Positions 1 to 6,345 of a DNA stretch of 9,159 bases are shown here, one piece after another (within the stretch, counting starts at the first letter, position 1; the number at the start of each line of letters is the position of its first letter). Source of the DNA: Bog-1181 sp964565765. Lineage in GTDB: Bacteria > Oederibacteriota > PGYV01 > Palsa-1178. The translations under genes were made by a program, and so were the position numbers. The stretch covers positions 1-9,159 of the forward strand of contig CAZMGF010000066.1 in NCBI GenBank assembly GCA_964565765.1. The letters run 5' to 3'. The notes under the pieces are model-generated. The model was not told the DNA's origin, did not search any database, and worked only from the letters and a program-made list of their open reading frames with translations.

Positions 1-1599
1 GATGATATTTACGGCCTCCGCAGGTTCTTCATACAGGTGCAGTATCCAATAAGTTTTGTTTTCGGCGATTATCAGGCTAAACTTACCCCGTTTACATTAT
101 GGGCGGTTGATGATGACAGGCCCTTTGAAGCAAATATATTTTCCGATAAAAGGGAGATGAACAAGAACGAACTTTATCTGCTCGACAATACATGGCCCCT
201 GTCCGGAGGCAAGGTGCAGACGATTGCCACCATTGCCGACGCGGTCGATGTCAATATGACGTTTATGGGCGCAAGGCTCGGCGTGAACGGCCAGAGCGAT
301 TACAATGTATATGACCCTTCATATAACGCTTTCGTCCCGCAATTAATGGCGCATGACCAGTTCCTGCTTGCGGGCAGGATAGACTCAAGCCTTTCCATGC
401 CGGATAATCTTGATGTCGGGATTAATTATACCGAGATAGAGGATTCAAGGGATACCGGCTCCAATTACAACGCGCCCACGGTTGACAATCCGGTTTATTC
501 GGCTGACGCGGAATTCAAGATGAAATTCGGAGACGGCATGGACGGCAAGATATCAGGCGAATTCGCAAAATCACTTTATACCAACAACGCCGGCTACAAC
601 GGCTATATTTCAGACACGGCCGTAAAAGCCGGGCTGGAACTCAACGCCTTTAATACAAAACTTACGGCAAGCTTCATTGATGTGGGCAACTCATTTACCG
701 CGTACGCCGCCCAGACCAGGATATTTGACGAGCGCGCAAGCGATCAGTTCAGCACCTTCCTTAATAACGACCTTTACCTGACACAAAACAACACGTGGAA
801 TATAGCGGGCGCGCCGCCGCAGTACATTATAGGGACGAATGTTTATCCTTTCACAAAATACAACCCTGCTATTAATGTAAGCTACGGTTTAAATCCCGCG
901 TCAAGCGCGTCGGGACTCGCGTCAACACCGGGGAACCTTCTGTTTTATCCTCAGTATGAAAACAACATAAGCCCGTACGGCGACGCGACGCCCAACAGGC
1001 AGAAAATATCCGTAATGCTTTCGGGAAATTATGATTTTGGATTTGTCTTAAAGCCCATGGCATCCTATGACATGGCCTCTGAAATTACGCCCTATTCCGG
1101 AATAGACGCCCTGGGGAACCCGCAGGTCATAGCCTGCAGGAACTTCAGCGTAATCAGGGTGGGGACAAAAGCGGAATACGGCATATTCGCGGCCACGCTT
1201 GGATACACAATGGAGGACACGAACAATAATTCCAATGTGGCATATTCTTCCGCCATTATTGACGCAGGGCTTGAGGCCACGCTTATCAAGAAAAAACTCA
1301 AGGTTTACGCCGGCTACAAGCATATTGATTTCAACGGCACGGAATACGCCGCGACGTCCGCGACAATCGCCGGAGTTACGGTGCCCGTGTACTCGATGTT
1401 GAGCGATACGAACGGCGTGACCACGGTTCCGGGTGTTAATCAGTCGGTTGACAGCATGGGAGTCGGGGTGGAGTATTACATAGCAAAGCCGGCAACCATC
1501 GGGATGTCATTTACAAATACCATAGTTGAGGATAATGAGATAAAAACAAACAGCTACGGAGCGCAGGAGCTTGACGTCAGGGTTTCCATCAAGTTTTAA
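1..1599 (+). CDS. Outer-membrane beta-barrel protein, 5'-partial
   Basis: The frame is open from the first base to the TAA at 1597-1599, giving 532 visible residues; the true start lies upstream. The GTG at 37 has no Shine-Dalgarno sequence and is preceded in frame by sense codons, so it is not the start. The chain has many short alternating polar/hydrophobic stretches rich in Tyr, Gly, Asn and Asp, with no long hydrophobic helix. It ends ELDVRVSIKF, an amphipathic last strand with a C-terminal Phe, which is the usual signal for insertion of outer-membrane barrels by the BAM complex. The size would fit a large porin-like barrel, but I do not recognise the family and cannot name a substrate. 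It lies just before a cluster of exported carbohydrate-binding proteins, so a role in passage of sugars is possible but unproven. There is no clear terminator after it, so some read-through into the next gene may occur. Confidence 0.7.
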   Translation, partial: DDIYGLRRFFIQVQYPISFVFGDYQAKLTPFTLWAVDDDRPFEANIFSDKREMNKNELYLLDNTWPLSGGKVQTIATIADAVDVNMTFMGARLGVNGQSDYNVYDPSYNAFVPQLMAHDQFLLAGRIDSSLSMPDNLDVGINYTEIEDSRDTGSNYNAPTVDNPVYSADAEFKMKFGDGMDGKISGEFAKSLYTNNAGYNGYISDTAVKAGLELNAFNTKLTASFIDVGNSFTAYAAQTRIFDERASDQFSTFLNNDLYLTQNNTWNIAGAPPQYIIGTNVYPFTKYNPAINVSYGLNPASSASGLASTPGNLLFYPQYENNISPYGDATPNRQKISVMLSGNYDFGFVLKPMASYDMASEITPYSGIDALGNPQVIACRNFSVIRVGTKAEYGIFAATLGYTMEDTNNNSNVAYSSAIIDAGLEATLIKKKLKVYAGYKHIDFNGTEYAATSATIAGVTVPVYSMLSDTNGVTTVPGVNQSVDSMGVGVEYYIAKPATIGMSFTNTIVEDNEIKTNSYGAQELDVRVSIKF

Positions 1600-1614
1600 A
1601 GGGCTTTTAACGGC

Positions 1615-1642
1615 TTGATTTTGTAAAAAATACGGCTATAAT
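1615..1642 (+). promoter_or_regulatory. Sigma-70-type promoter for the CBM gene cluster
   Basis: A -35-like TTGATT (1615-1620) and a perfect -10 TATAAT (1637-1642) are separated by 16 bases in the only gap before the five-gene run. Initiation would fall near 1649, leaving a very short leader before the AGGAGG ribosome site at 1651. The short leader is slightly unusual, and the assignment rests only on sequence match and position. Confidence 0.6.
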
Positions 1643-1650
1643 ACTATTTA

Positions 1651-1656
1651 AGGAGG
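1651..1656 (+). promoter_or_regulatory. Ribosome binding site AGGAGG
   Basis: A perfect AGGAGG precedes two adjacent ATG codons at 1659 and 1662. Spacing to the first is only 2 bases and to the second 5 bases, so the ATG at 1662 is the better start. Confidence 0.7.
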
Positions 1657-1661
1657 AAATG

Positions 1662-2399
1662 ATGAAAAAGTTTATGGTTTTTGTCCTTGCTCTTCTGGTT
1701 TTAGCGTCAGCAGCGGTGATGGCGGAAAAGGCTTCAACAACTCTTACCCTTTTAGCGGCTCCGATGGCGGTTGACGGCTCGGTGTCAAAATGGAAAAGCG
1801 CGGGTATTGCTCCGATTGTTATTAATAAAATGTCGCAGGTGGCAATAGGCGGGCCGTACTGGATGCATGCGGATGTCCAGTCTGCGCAGGTTTATGTGGC
1901 TTTCTCGGCAAAAGGCGTTAACCTTACGGCTGTCGTAAAGAGCCCGAAGGGTTTAAAGAACAAAAATGCCGACGGTAATATATATGACGGCAATGCCGTT
2001 GAAATATTCATGGGCTTCGACAATTCGGACCCGGGCAGGGAGCTCTATACCGAGACGGATTATCAGGTGGGTTTCTCCACCGGAGATTATTCAAAGGCAA
2101 ATAAAAAATATACTGTAAAACCTTCTGTATGGTGCTTTAACCTGCAGAAACCCGTCGAAGGGGCGAAAATTATAACAAAACCGGCGGAAGGCGGATACAT
2201 AATTGACGCTTTTATACCGGCGGATTTTTTCCCGGGATATGACGCGAGGGACGGCGGAGAAATAGGCTTTGACATCGGCATAGATGATATCGGCGACAAA
2301 GGAGTCGCCCGCAAGGTCCAGCTGACATGGTCGGGCGACAAGGACGGATGGAAGATACCCAAGGGCTGGGGAAAAGCAATAATCAAAAAAGCGAAATAA
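1662..2399 (+). CDS. Secreted CBM9-like carbohydrate-binding protein
   Basis: A 245-residue protein that opens with a signal peptide: a Lys-rich start, a hydrophobic core at about 4-19, and a type I cleavage site likely after Ala21 (VMA|EK). It has no lipobox, so it should be a free periplasmic or secreted protein. The mature part matches the family 9 carbohydrate-binding (DOMON-like) pattern along its whole length. It has a 'VDGSVSKW' opening at 37-44, 'YDGNAVEIFMGFD' at 108-120, 'GGYIIDAFIPADFF' at 177-190 and 'GEIGFDIGIDDIGDKG' at 199-214. Known CBM9 modules bind reducing ends of glucan or xylan chains and usually sit inside xylanases; here the module stands alone, with no catalytic domain. 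It is first in a run of five exported proteins and has its own promoter about 20 bases upstream. The CBM9-like fold assignment is fairly firm; the ligand is unknown. Confidence 0.82.
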   Translation: MKKFMVFVLALLVLASAAVMAEKASTTLTLLAAPMAVDGSVSKWKSAGIAPIVINKMSQVAIGGPYWMHADVQSAQVYVAFSAKGVNLTAVVKSPKGLKNKNADGNIYDGNAVEIFMGFDNSDPGRELYTETDYQVGFSTGDYSKANKKYTVKPSVWCFNLQKPVEGAKIITKPAEGGYIIDAFIPADFFPGYDARDGGEIGFDIGIDDIGDKGVARKVQLTWSGDKDGWKIPKGWGKAIIKKAK

Positions 2400-2420
2400 T
2401 CAGGGATATATGTATATTGC

Positions 2421-2427
2421 AAAGGAG
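2421..2427 (+). promoter_or_regulatory. Ribosome binding site that sets the start at 2437
   Basis: AAAGGAG lies 9 bases before the ATG at 2437. An in-frame ATG at 2410 lies upstream of this site, lacks its own Shine-Dalgarno and would put nine extra residues before the signal peptide, so 2437 is preferred. Confidence 0.7.
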
Positions 2428-2436
2428 CATTTAACC

Positions 2437-3369
2437 ATGAAAAAAATTACGGCGGTAATTCTTGCGGTTTTGTCGGCCGCTGTTATTCTGGCGGCATGCG
2501 CGAAAAAGAATCCGACCATACCGGAATCGGAAATGCCGGCCGCGCTTGTGCTGGCCACTGCGGCGCCGGCACCGGGCGCGTTGACGCCGACACCCACGCC
2601 ACAGCAGCAGGCGCTGGTGCTTGTTGACAACTGCGACGGCGATACGAATCAGAATCAGCTAAAAGGGCTCTGGTCATCTTATGACGACAATTCACCGCCG
2701 AATTTCGGGAATTCTGTCGTTATTCCTTCAAAGGGCGGCAATTTTACAATGTCATATGTAACCGACTGGGTGTTCCCGCCCCCGGGCACTTACAGCCCCA
2801 CATGGCCGGCGACCAATATTTACGCTGCCAGGCTGCAGGGAACCCTTAACCTCAAGGCGCAGTATAACCTGATAGGAATGGAAACGGGCATGAATTTCAG
2901 CGCGAGCCCCATTGATTTATCCGGATACAGGCAGATTATTTTCTGGGCAAAAGTCGGTACCGACGACCATATTAGCACGCATCTGGGAAACACACATACA
3001 CCCACGGGAGGCACTGGTTACAGGTTTTCATTAGTCAGCTCCAACAATCCCAATACGGCGGGTTTTGACATGTATGGCGCTACTATAAATCCCCCGACAA
3101 CATGGACGCAGTTTGTATTAAATTACACACCTAAAAATTCCGGAGATTTTGGCATTTCTTTTGCAGGCTCGGGCACAATAGGATGGTATGATGGAGACCC
3201 TGCCGACAGCATTGCCAAAACCACTAATGCTGTTAATAACGCCGGCCTTGGCGCGATAACGCATGTGACCGACCTTGAAATGCAGACAAAAACCTCGGCC
3301 ACTAAAATCACGGGCCCGCTTACGGTTGATTTGTGGATAGATTCAATTTATCTTGTAAGGGCAAACTAA
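2437..3369 (+). CDS. Lipoprotein with Pro/Thr linker and CBM11/CIA30-like jelly-roll module
   Basis: The 310-residue product starts with a type II signal peptide (MKK, then a hydrophobic core) and a clear lipobox, ILAAC, with lipid-attached Cys21. Residues after the anchor are Lys-charged, then a Pro/Ala/Thr linker (about 27-58, ending in TPTPTPQQQ) leads to a beta-rich module at about 62-310. The module begins 'LVDNCDGD' and has 'LWSSYDD' at 78-84. Its 'IDLSGYRQIIFWAKV' at 159-173 is a typical CBM11/CIA30 core-strand motif, and it closes with 'VDLWIDSIYLV' at 297-307. No catalytic motif is visible. CBM11 modules known from clostridial glucanases bind beta-glucans, so surface or periplasmic glucan binding is a reasonable inference. 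The gene follows the CBM9-like gene after 37 bases and is probably cotranscribed with it. The next gene encodes a homologue with the same layout. The lipoprotein call is firm; fold and ligand are less so. Confidence 0.78.
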   Translation: MKKITAVILAVLSAAVILAACAKKNPTIPESEMPAALVLATAAPAPGALTPTPTPQQQALVLVDNCDGDTNQNQLKGLWSSYDDNSPPNFGNSVVIPSKGGNFTMSYVTDWVFPPPGTYSPTWPATNIYAARLQGTLNLKAQYNLIGMETGMNFSASPIDLSGYRQIIFWAKVGTDDHISTHLGNTHTPTGGTGYRFSLVSSNNPNTAGFDMYGATINPPTTWTQFVLNYTPKNSGDFGISFAGSGTIGWYDGDPADSIAKTTNAVNNAGLGAITHVTDLEMQTKTSATKITGPLTVDLWIDSIYLVRAN

Positions 3370-3432
3370 TTATTTAGAAAAGTAAAAAAAGGTGAGTAAT
3401 ATATAAAAATTTTTTGGAGGTGTAAAGTAATT

Positions 3433-4509
3433 ATGAAAAAAGTTCTGGCAGTGTTAGCGGCTCTTTTGATGGTAATTGTTCTTGTAATTATCGGCTGCAG
3501 CAAGAAAAAAGATATAACACTTACTGCTGCTGATTTCGGCACGGCCACGGCGACTGTGGCGGTGGGCACGGCGACTGTGACAAAGACAAACACGCCGGCT
3601 TATTCACCAACAATAACGCCGACTTTTACGGTAACGGTTTTCCCGACCTATCCTCCCGGATGGATAGACAGCTGTGAGGACGGCGGCAACACAGGCACCG
3701 GAAATGTCTGCGATTTCCACGGCGACCATCCTGCGCCGAACGTGGGCGGATACTGGATTACTTATGACGACGACGACTGGTCAAATCCTTATACCGGCGC
3801 AGGTTTAGTCAATTGCACGAATCCAAATAATACGGTTTATTCCAATTGCGGTACATCTTATGTCTGGCCCGAATCACAGACATGGGCGACAAGAAAAGGT
3901 CTGCCTGCGCCAGGGCCTTTTACAATGTCATCACCCGGATATCCGTCTTCTCCTTACAACGGCCAATTCGGAGGTTCATATGCCGCAAAGATGACGGGAT
4001 ATGTAACAACCAATGTATCCACGCTGCCGCCCGGAGAAACCCAGTACGGCTTCCAGTACGGATTTATCGGGATGGGCGTTCAGCTTACCTGCACGGCAGG
4101 AGCCACAAATACGTTCGGGCTTCCTACCTGCCAGAAGGTTGACGTAAGCGGTTATACAGGTTATAAATTCTGGGCAAAAAGCACCTCAAACGGCGGGGCA
4201 GGATCGGCTTTTGAGACAAAACTGCCGTATACGCCAAGCACGGGAAACTGCGACGACCCCATAACCGGGACGCTTGACGGTTTCAATGATTACGCGTTCC
4301 AATTCACGGCGACAGGCACATGGACACTAATTACTGTTCCGTTTGCCCAACTTGCGCAGGCATCAGGCTGGGGCGTAACCGTTTCCAAAACGACTGTTCT
4401 GCAAAATGTATCGCAGATACAGTGGCAGTCGGGAGACCAGTCCGCAGGATACACATATGGTACAGGCGCTGTGGATCTTGAAATTGACGACATTACTTTT
4501 TATTACTAA
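3433..4509 (+). CDS. Cys-rich lipoprotein with Thr/Pro linker and CBM11/CIA30-like module
   Basis: A 358-residue lipoprotein precursor: MKKVL start, hydrophobic core, lipobox VIIGC with lipid-attached Cys22, then a Lys-rich patch. A Thr/Val/Pro linker at about 37-75 contains 'TPTFTVT'. The module at about 77-358 begins 'WIDSCEDGG' and has 'GYWITYDDDDW' at 106-116. 'VDVSGYTGYKFWAKS' at 236-250 is followed by 'WTLITVPFAQLAQASGWG' at 297-314 and the ending 'VDLEIDDITFYY'. This strand order and the Trp/Pro-Phe segment are typical of CBM11/CIA30 jelly rolls. Seven Cys remain in the mature protein (81, 93, 128, 139, 220, 233, 273), suggesting disulfides in the periplasm or at the cell surface, mostly in a long insert absent from the simplest family members. 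The start is set by GGAGG at 3416-3420, 12 bases upstream, a rather long spacing. It is homologous to the preceding lipoprotein. Glucan binding is inferred; no catalytic residues are seen. Confidence 0.8.
   Translation: MKKVLAVLAALLMVIVLVIIGCSKKKDITLTAADFGTATATVAVGTATVTKTNTPAYSPTITPTFTVTVFPTYPPGWIDSCEDGGNTGTGNVCDFHGDHPAPNVGGYWITYDDDDWSNPYTGAGLVNCTNPNNTVYSNCGTSYVWPESQTWATRKGLPAPGPFTMSSPGYPSSPYNGQFGGSYAAKMTGYVTTNVSTLPPGETQYGFQYGFIGMGVQLTCTAGATNTFGLPTCQKVDVSGYTGYKFWAKSTSNGGAGSAFETKLPYTPSTGNCDDPITGTLDGFNDYAFQFTATGTWTLITVPFAQLAQASGWGVTVSKTTVLQNVSQIQWQSGDQSAGYTYGTGAVDLEIDDITFYY
3546..3579 (+). repeat. 13-nt direct repeat inside the linker coding sequence
   Basis: CACGGCGACTGTG occurs at 3546-3558 and again at 3567-3579, a 21-base (seven-codon) period. 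It encodes the Thr/Ala/Val part of the lipoprotein linker (GTATATVAVGTATVT). It looks like a small in-frame duplication that lengthened the linker. Confidence 0.75.
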
Positions 4510-4540
4510 ACAAATTTAAAGAAAGATAAATACGATACAC

Positions 4541-4574
4541 CCCGGGCTCCGCGCCTTTTAGCGCGGAGCCCGGG
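4541..4574 (+). other. Perfect 14-bp intergenic hairpin without a U tract
   Basis: CCCGGGCTCCGCGC (4541-4554) and its exact complement GCGCGGAGCCCGGG (4561-4574) flank a 6-base loop, CTTTTA. It lies 31 bases after one lipoprotein stop and 11 bases before the ribosome site of the next gene. The sequence after it (AAATAATTATC) has no T run, and neither does the opposite strand, so it is not a standard intrinsic terminator in either direction. It more likely blocks 3' exonucleases, directs RNA processing, or partly reduces expression of the two downstream genes; which of these is inference. Confidence 0.8.
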
Positions 4575-4585
4575 AAATAATTATC

Positions 4586-4591
4586 AAGGAG
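4586..4591 (+). promoter_or_regulatory. Ribosome binding site that selects a GTG start
   Basis: AAGGAG lies 6 bases before GTG at 4598. The nearby ATG at 4593 is out of frame and hits a stop after two codons (ATG AAG TGA), so the GTG is the true start. Confidence 0.75.
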
Positions 4592-4597
4592 AATGAA

Positions 4598-5260
4598 GTG
4601 AAAAACCACACATACGCGTTAACCGCGGTTTTATTCGGACTTATATGCGCTTCGTGCGCCGGAGTTTTTACTTTAAAACAGCCCGTGCTTACGGGCGGTA
4701 AAATAACAACAAAAGGCTATGTGGCAAAAAAGCCGCCGGTTCTTTTTGATGATTTCGAGGCCGGCACGGTTGTCGGCGGATATTCATACGCCAATACAGC
4801 GGGAGGCGCCTCGGCAAAGCTCGCCATCAGCGATGTGACGGATACTCCGCACGGCGGGAAATACTGCGCGAAGGCCGTATATGATTCCGGCACCAACGCG
4901 GACTGGGGCTGTGGCTTCGGCTGCCAGTCCACATACGGCGGAGGATTTATAGACGCGACAGACAGGGAATATATATCTATGTGGATAAAGGCCCCTGAAA
5001 ATACAAGCTTTTATGTTTTTGTCAACGAGGCCAACGCCAACGGCGGAGACGGCGAGTTCTGGAACGGCCCTTCGGCCACAGGCTCGGGAAAATGGGAATT
5101 ATACGAAGTGGCGCTTGAGGATTTTACTAAAAATATTTATTCCGGCAACCAGTCCGGCAACAACACAATGGACCTGGGCGCCATCGGAACTGTAGGCGCG
5201 CAGATAGCGGGCTCGCAGGGCAAGGGCGAATTTTTAATGGATGATATCTGGTTCAAATAA
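4598..5260 (+). CDS. Small jelly-roll (CBM11/CIA30-like) lipoprotein, tandem paralogue 1
   Basis: A 220-residue lipoprotein precursor with a GTG start. The signal peptide ends at Cys20 in 'CASC', where the -3 position is Cys rather than the usual Leu/Val/Ile. The paralogue downstream has a standard lipobox at the same Cys20, which supports lipidation here. A short Lys-rich linker leads to one compact domain from about residue 48. It begins 'VLFDDFEAGTVVGGY', the usual Asp-Phe-Glu opening of CBM11/CIA30-like jelly rolls, and ends 'GEFLMDDIWFK', the usual closing strand. Other marked stretches are 'YCAKAVY' (89-95), 'NEANANGGDGEFWNGP' (143-158) and 'TGSGKW' (161-166). The last 140 residues align without gaps to the next gene's product (84 identities by hand count). 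No enzyme motif is visible; sugar binding is the best guess. It follows a strong hairpin that may lower its expression compared with the upstream genes. Confidence 0.75.
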   Translation: MKNHTYALTAVLFGLICASCAGVFTLKQPVLTGGKITTKGYVAKKPPVLFDDFEAGTVVGGYSYANTAGGASAKLAISDVTDTPHGGKYCAKAVYDSGTNADWGCGFGCQSTYGGGFIDATDREYISMWIKAPENTSFYVFVNEANANGGDGEFWNGPSATGSGKWELYEVALEDFTKNIYSGNQSGNNTMDLGAIGTVGAQIAGSQGKGEFLMDDIWFK

Positions 5261-5303
5261 AATAGATTGTTTTTTTAAATAAGCAGAATCCCGGAGGAAC
5301 TTA

Positions 5304-5966
5304 ATGAAAAAAAGTTTATTGATGTTTATAGCCATAATAACGGCTGTTATAGCCGCCGGATGCGCGGGAGTAGTTACGCTGCGCAGCCCGAACAGGCCCA
5401 AGCCGGTAAAGGCAGCCGGGCCCGTAAAAGAGGCCGCGCCCATAAAATTTGAGGATTTTGAGAACGGCACCCTTGTGGGCTCATACTCTTATGCCAATAC
5501 AGCGGCGGGAGCATCCGCGAAATACATGATAGGAGACCCTTCAAAGGACAAGGCGCATACAGGGCAATACTGCGCAAAGGCGGTTTATAATTCAGGCACC
5601 AGCTCGGATTGGGGCGCGGGTTTTGCCTGCTCCACTTCATATGGCGCGGGCTATATTGACGCGACCGGAAGGAAGAGCGTTGTGTTCTGGGCAAACGTTC
5701 CCGAAGGCACAACTTTTTACTGCTTCTGCAATGAGGCAAACGCGAACGGCGCAGACGGCGAGTTCTGGAACGGGCCGGATCTGACCGGCTCGGGAAAATG
5801 GGTGGAATATACGGTTGATTTTGAGGATATGCACAAAAATATTTATTCCGGCAGCCAGACAGGCGACAACGAGCTGGATCCATCGGGCCTTGCGGTTGTC
5901 GGCTTCCAGGTGGGCGGAAACCAGGGCAACGGGACATTCCTTGTGGATGACATCTGGTTTAAATAA
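5304..5966 (+). CDS. Small jelly-roll (CBM11/CIA30-like) lipoprotein, tandem paralogue 2
   Basis: A 220-residue lipoprotein precursor. The ATG is 6 bases after GGAGG (5293-5297) and 43 bases after the previous stop. The signal peptide ends in a standard lipobox, IAAGC, with lipid-attached Cys20. A Pro/Lys/Ala linker (about 28-46) comes before the domain, which opens 'IKFEDFENGTLVGSY' and closes 'GTFLVDDIWFK'. It is exactly as long as its neighbour and shares 'SYANTA', 'GASAK', 'YCAKAVY', 'NEANANG', 'DGEFWNGP', 'TGSGKW' and 'KNIYSG'. Cys90 and Cys109 are kept in both copies and may form a disulfide; Cys140 and Cys142 are unique to this copy, while Cys105 is unique to the other. The linkers differ much more than the domains, as expected for an older tandem duplication with selection on the binding fold. 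It is the last gene before the terminator. Its ligand is unknown. Confidence 0.77.
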   Translation: MKKSLLMFIAIITAVIAAGCAGVVTLRSPNRPKPVKAAGPVKEAAPIKFEDFENGTLVGSYSYANTAAGASAKYMIGDPSKDKAHTGQYCAKAVYNSGTSSDWGAGFACSTSYGAGYIDATGRKSVVFWANVPEGTTFYCFCNEANANGADGEFWNGPDLTGSGKWVEYTVDFEDMHKNIYSGSQTGDNELDPSGLAVVGFQVGGNQGNGTFLVDDIWFK

Positions 5967-5975
5967 TATATAAAT

Positions 5976-6011
5976 AAAAAAAAGGAGAGCGTTAAGCTCT
6001 CCTTTTTTTTT
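5976..6011. terminator. Strong intrinsic terminator, probably bidirectional
   Basis: GGAGAGC (5984-5990) pairs with GCTCTCC (5996-6002) around a GTTAA loop. Eight A residues precede the stem and nine T residues follow it, so it has the form of an intrinsic terminator on both strands and the A/T tracts can extend the stem. It starts 10 bases after the last gene of the lipoprotein run and marks the end of that transcript. Confidence 0.9.
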
Positions 6012-6012
6012 G

Positions 6013-6030
6013 CCCCCGGTTGCCCGGGGG
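6013..6030. other. Second GC hairpin directly after the terminator
   Basis: CCCCCGG (6013-6019) and CCGGGGG (6024-6030) form a 7-bp stem with a TTGC loop, one base after the T run. It has no T tract of its own on the + strand. Read on the opposite strand it lies just ahead of the main terminator. It may act as a back-up or pausing structure. Confidence 0.6.
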
Positions 6031-6283
6031 CTGCGAGGGATATTGAAGCGCTTTTTAAGGCGCCGCAACCCTCATTTGATCATCCCCTCATACCGGCCAG
6101 AAAAATTGCCCCGTTTATTATCAATCGTATAACTATGACAGGAAATGCGTTAAAAAAGTTCCATAAATTTTATAAATTTGTAGAGCCGCCGCTTGCTGCG
6201 GTTAAGACAAGGCCTCCCCCTGCCATGTTTAACATAATTCCGCCAGGCTATTATGTTTTATGCGCACTTCGATTTTAAATAAT
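6031..6283. other. Non-coding gap between the lipoprotein run and the GH9 gene
   Basis: I see no credible gene here on either strand: open frames are short, lack ribosome sites, or are extensions of antisense shadows of the lipoprotein genes. No tRNA or known riboswitch shape was recognised. Contents worth noting are a weak GC hairpin (CCGC-TTGCT-GCGG, 6189-6201), a duplicated ATAAATTT near 6163-6178, and the AACAT/ATGTT inverted repeats listed separately. The last 25 bases are AT-rich and lead into the promoter. Confidence 0.6.
6225..6257. promoter_or_regulatory. Inverted-repeat cluster upstream of the GH9 promoter (possible operator)
   Basis: AACATAAT (6231-6238) and ATTATGTT (6250-6257) form a perfect 8-bp inverted repeat with an 11-base spacer. 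A further ATGTT at 6225-6229 makes a second palindrome with the left arm, ATGTT-T-AACAT (6225-6235). The cluster ends 26 bases before the -35 box, a position that suits an activator site. No regulator gene is in the window, and short AT-rich palindromes can arise by chance. Confidence 0.4.
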
Positions 6284-6312
6284 TTGACAATTAACCCCTT
6301 ATCTTATATCAT
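6284..6312 (+). promoter_or_regulatory. Near-consensus sigma-70-type promoter of the GH9 gene
   Basis: A perfect -35 TTGACA (6284-6289) and TATCAT (6307-6312, five of six consensus bases) are exactly 17 bases apart. Initiation would be near 6319, giving a leader of about 27 bases that holds only the ribosome site. The upstream bases are AT-rich, like an UP element. The GH9 gene is thus transcribed separately from the lipoprotein run. Confidence 0.8.
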
Positions 6313-6334
6313 ATATACAGGTGAGGTTAGGATC

Positions 6335-6341
6335 AAGGAGG
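6335..6341 (+). promoter_or_regulatory. Ribosome binding site AAGGAGG
   Basis: AAGGAGG lies 4 bases before the ATG at 6346, and the frame that follows begins with a normal signal peptide, which fixes this start. Confidence 0.8.
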
Positions 6342-6345
6342 CTTG

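Noticed and set aside
37..39. GTG as the start of the first gene
   Set aside because: The frame is open to base 1 and there is no ribosome site before the GTG, so the gene simply continues from upstream.
2410..2412. ATG at 2410 as the start of the first lipoprotein
   Set aside because: It lies upstream of the AAAGGAG site and would put nine extra residues before a normal MKK signal peptide that begins at 2437.
3391..3408. Possible promoter or tiny leader peptide before the second lipoprotein
   Set aside because: TATAAA-like bases are present but no -35 box lies at a usable distance, and the GTG reading frame there is only four codons long with no convincing ribosome site.
5261..5290. T run after the first tandem paralogue as a terminator
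   Set aside because: No stem precedes the run of seven or more T residues, and the next gene follows closely with a good ribosome site.
5374..6068. Two long reverse-strand open frames over the last lipoprotein gene and the terminator
   Set aside because: They overlap a well-supported + strand gene, have compositions typical of antisense shadows (rich in Arg, Pro, Ser), lack ribosome sites and cross the terminator.
6181..6205. Possible dispersed hairpin repeat (GCCGC...GCGG)
   Set aside because: The stem is only about four to six pairs with a wobble, and a single copy in the window cannot establish a repeat family.
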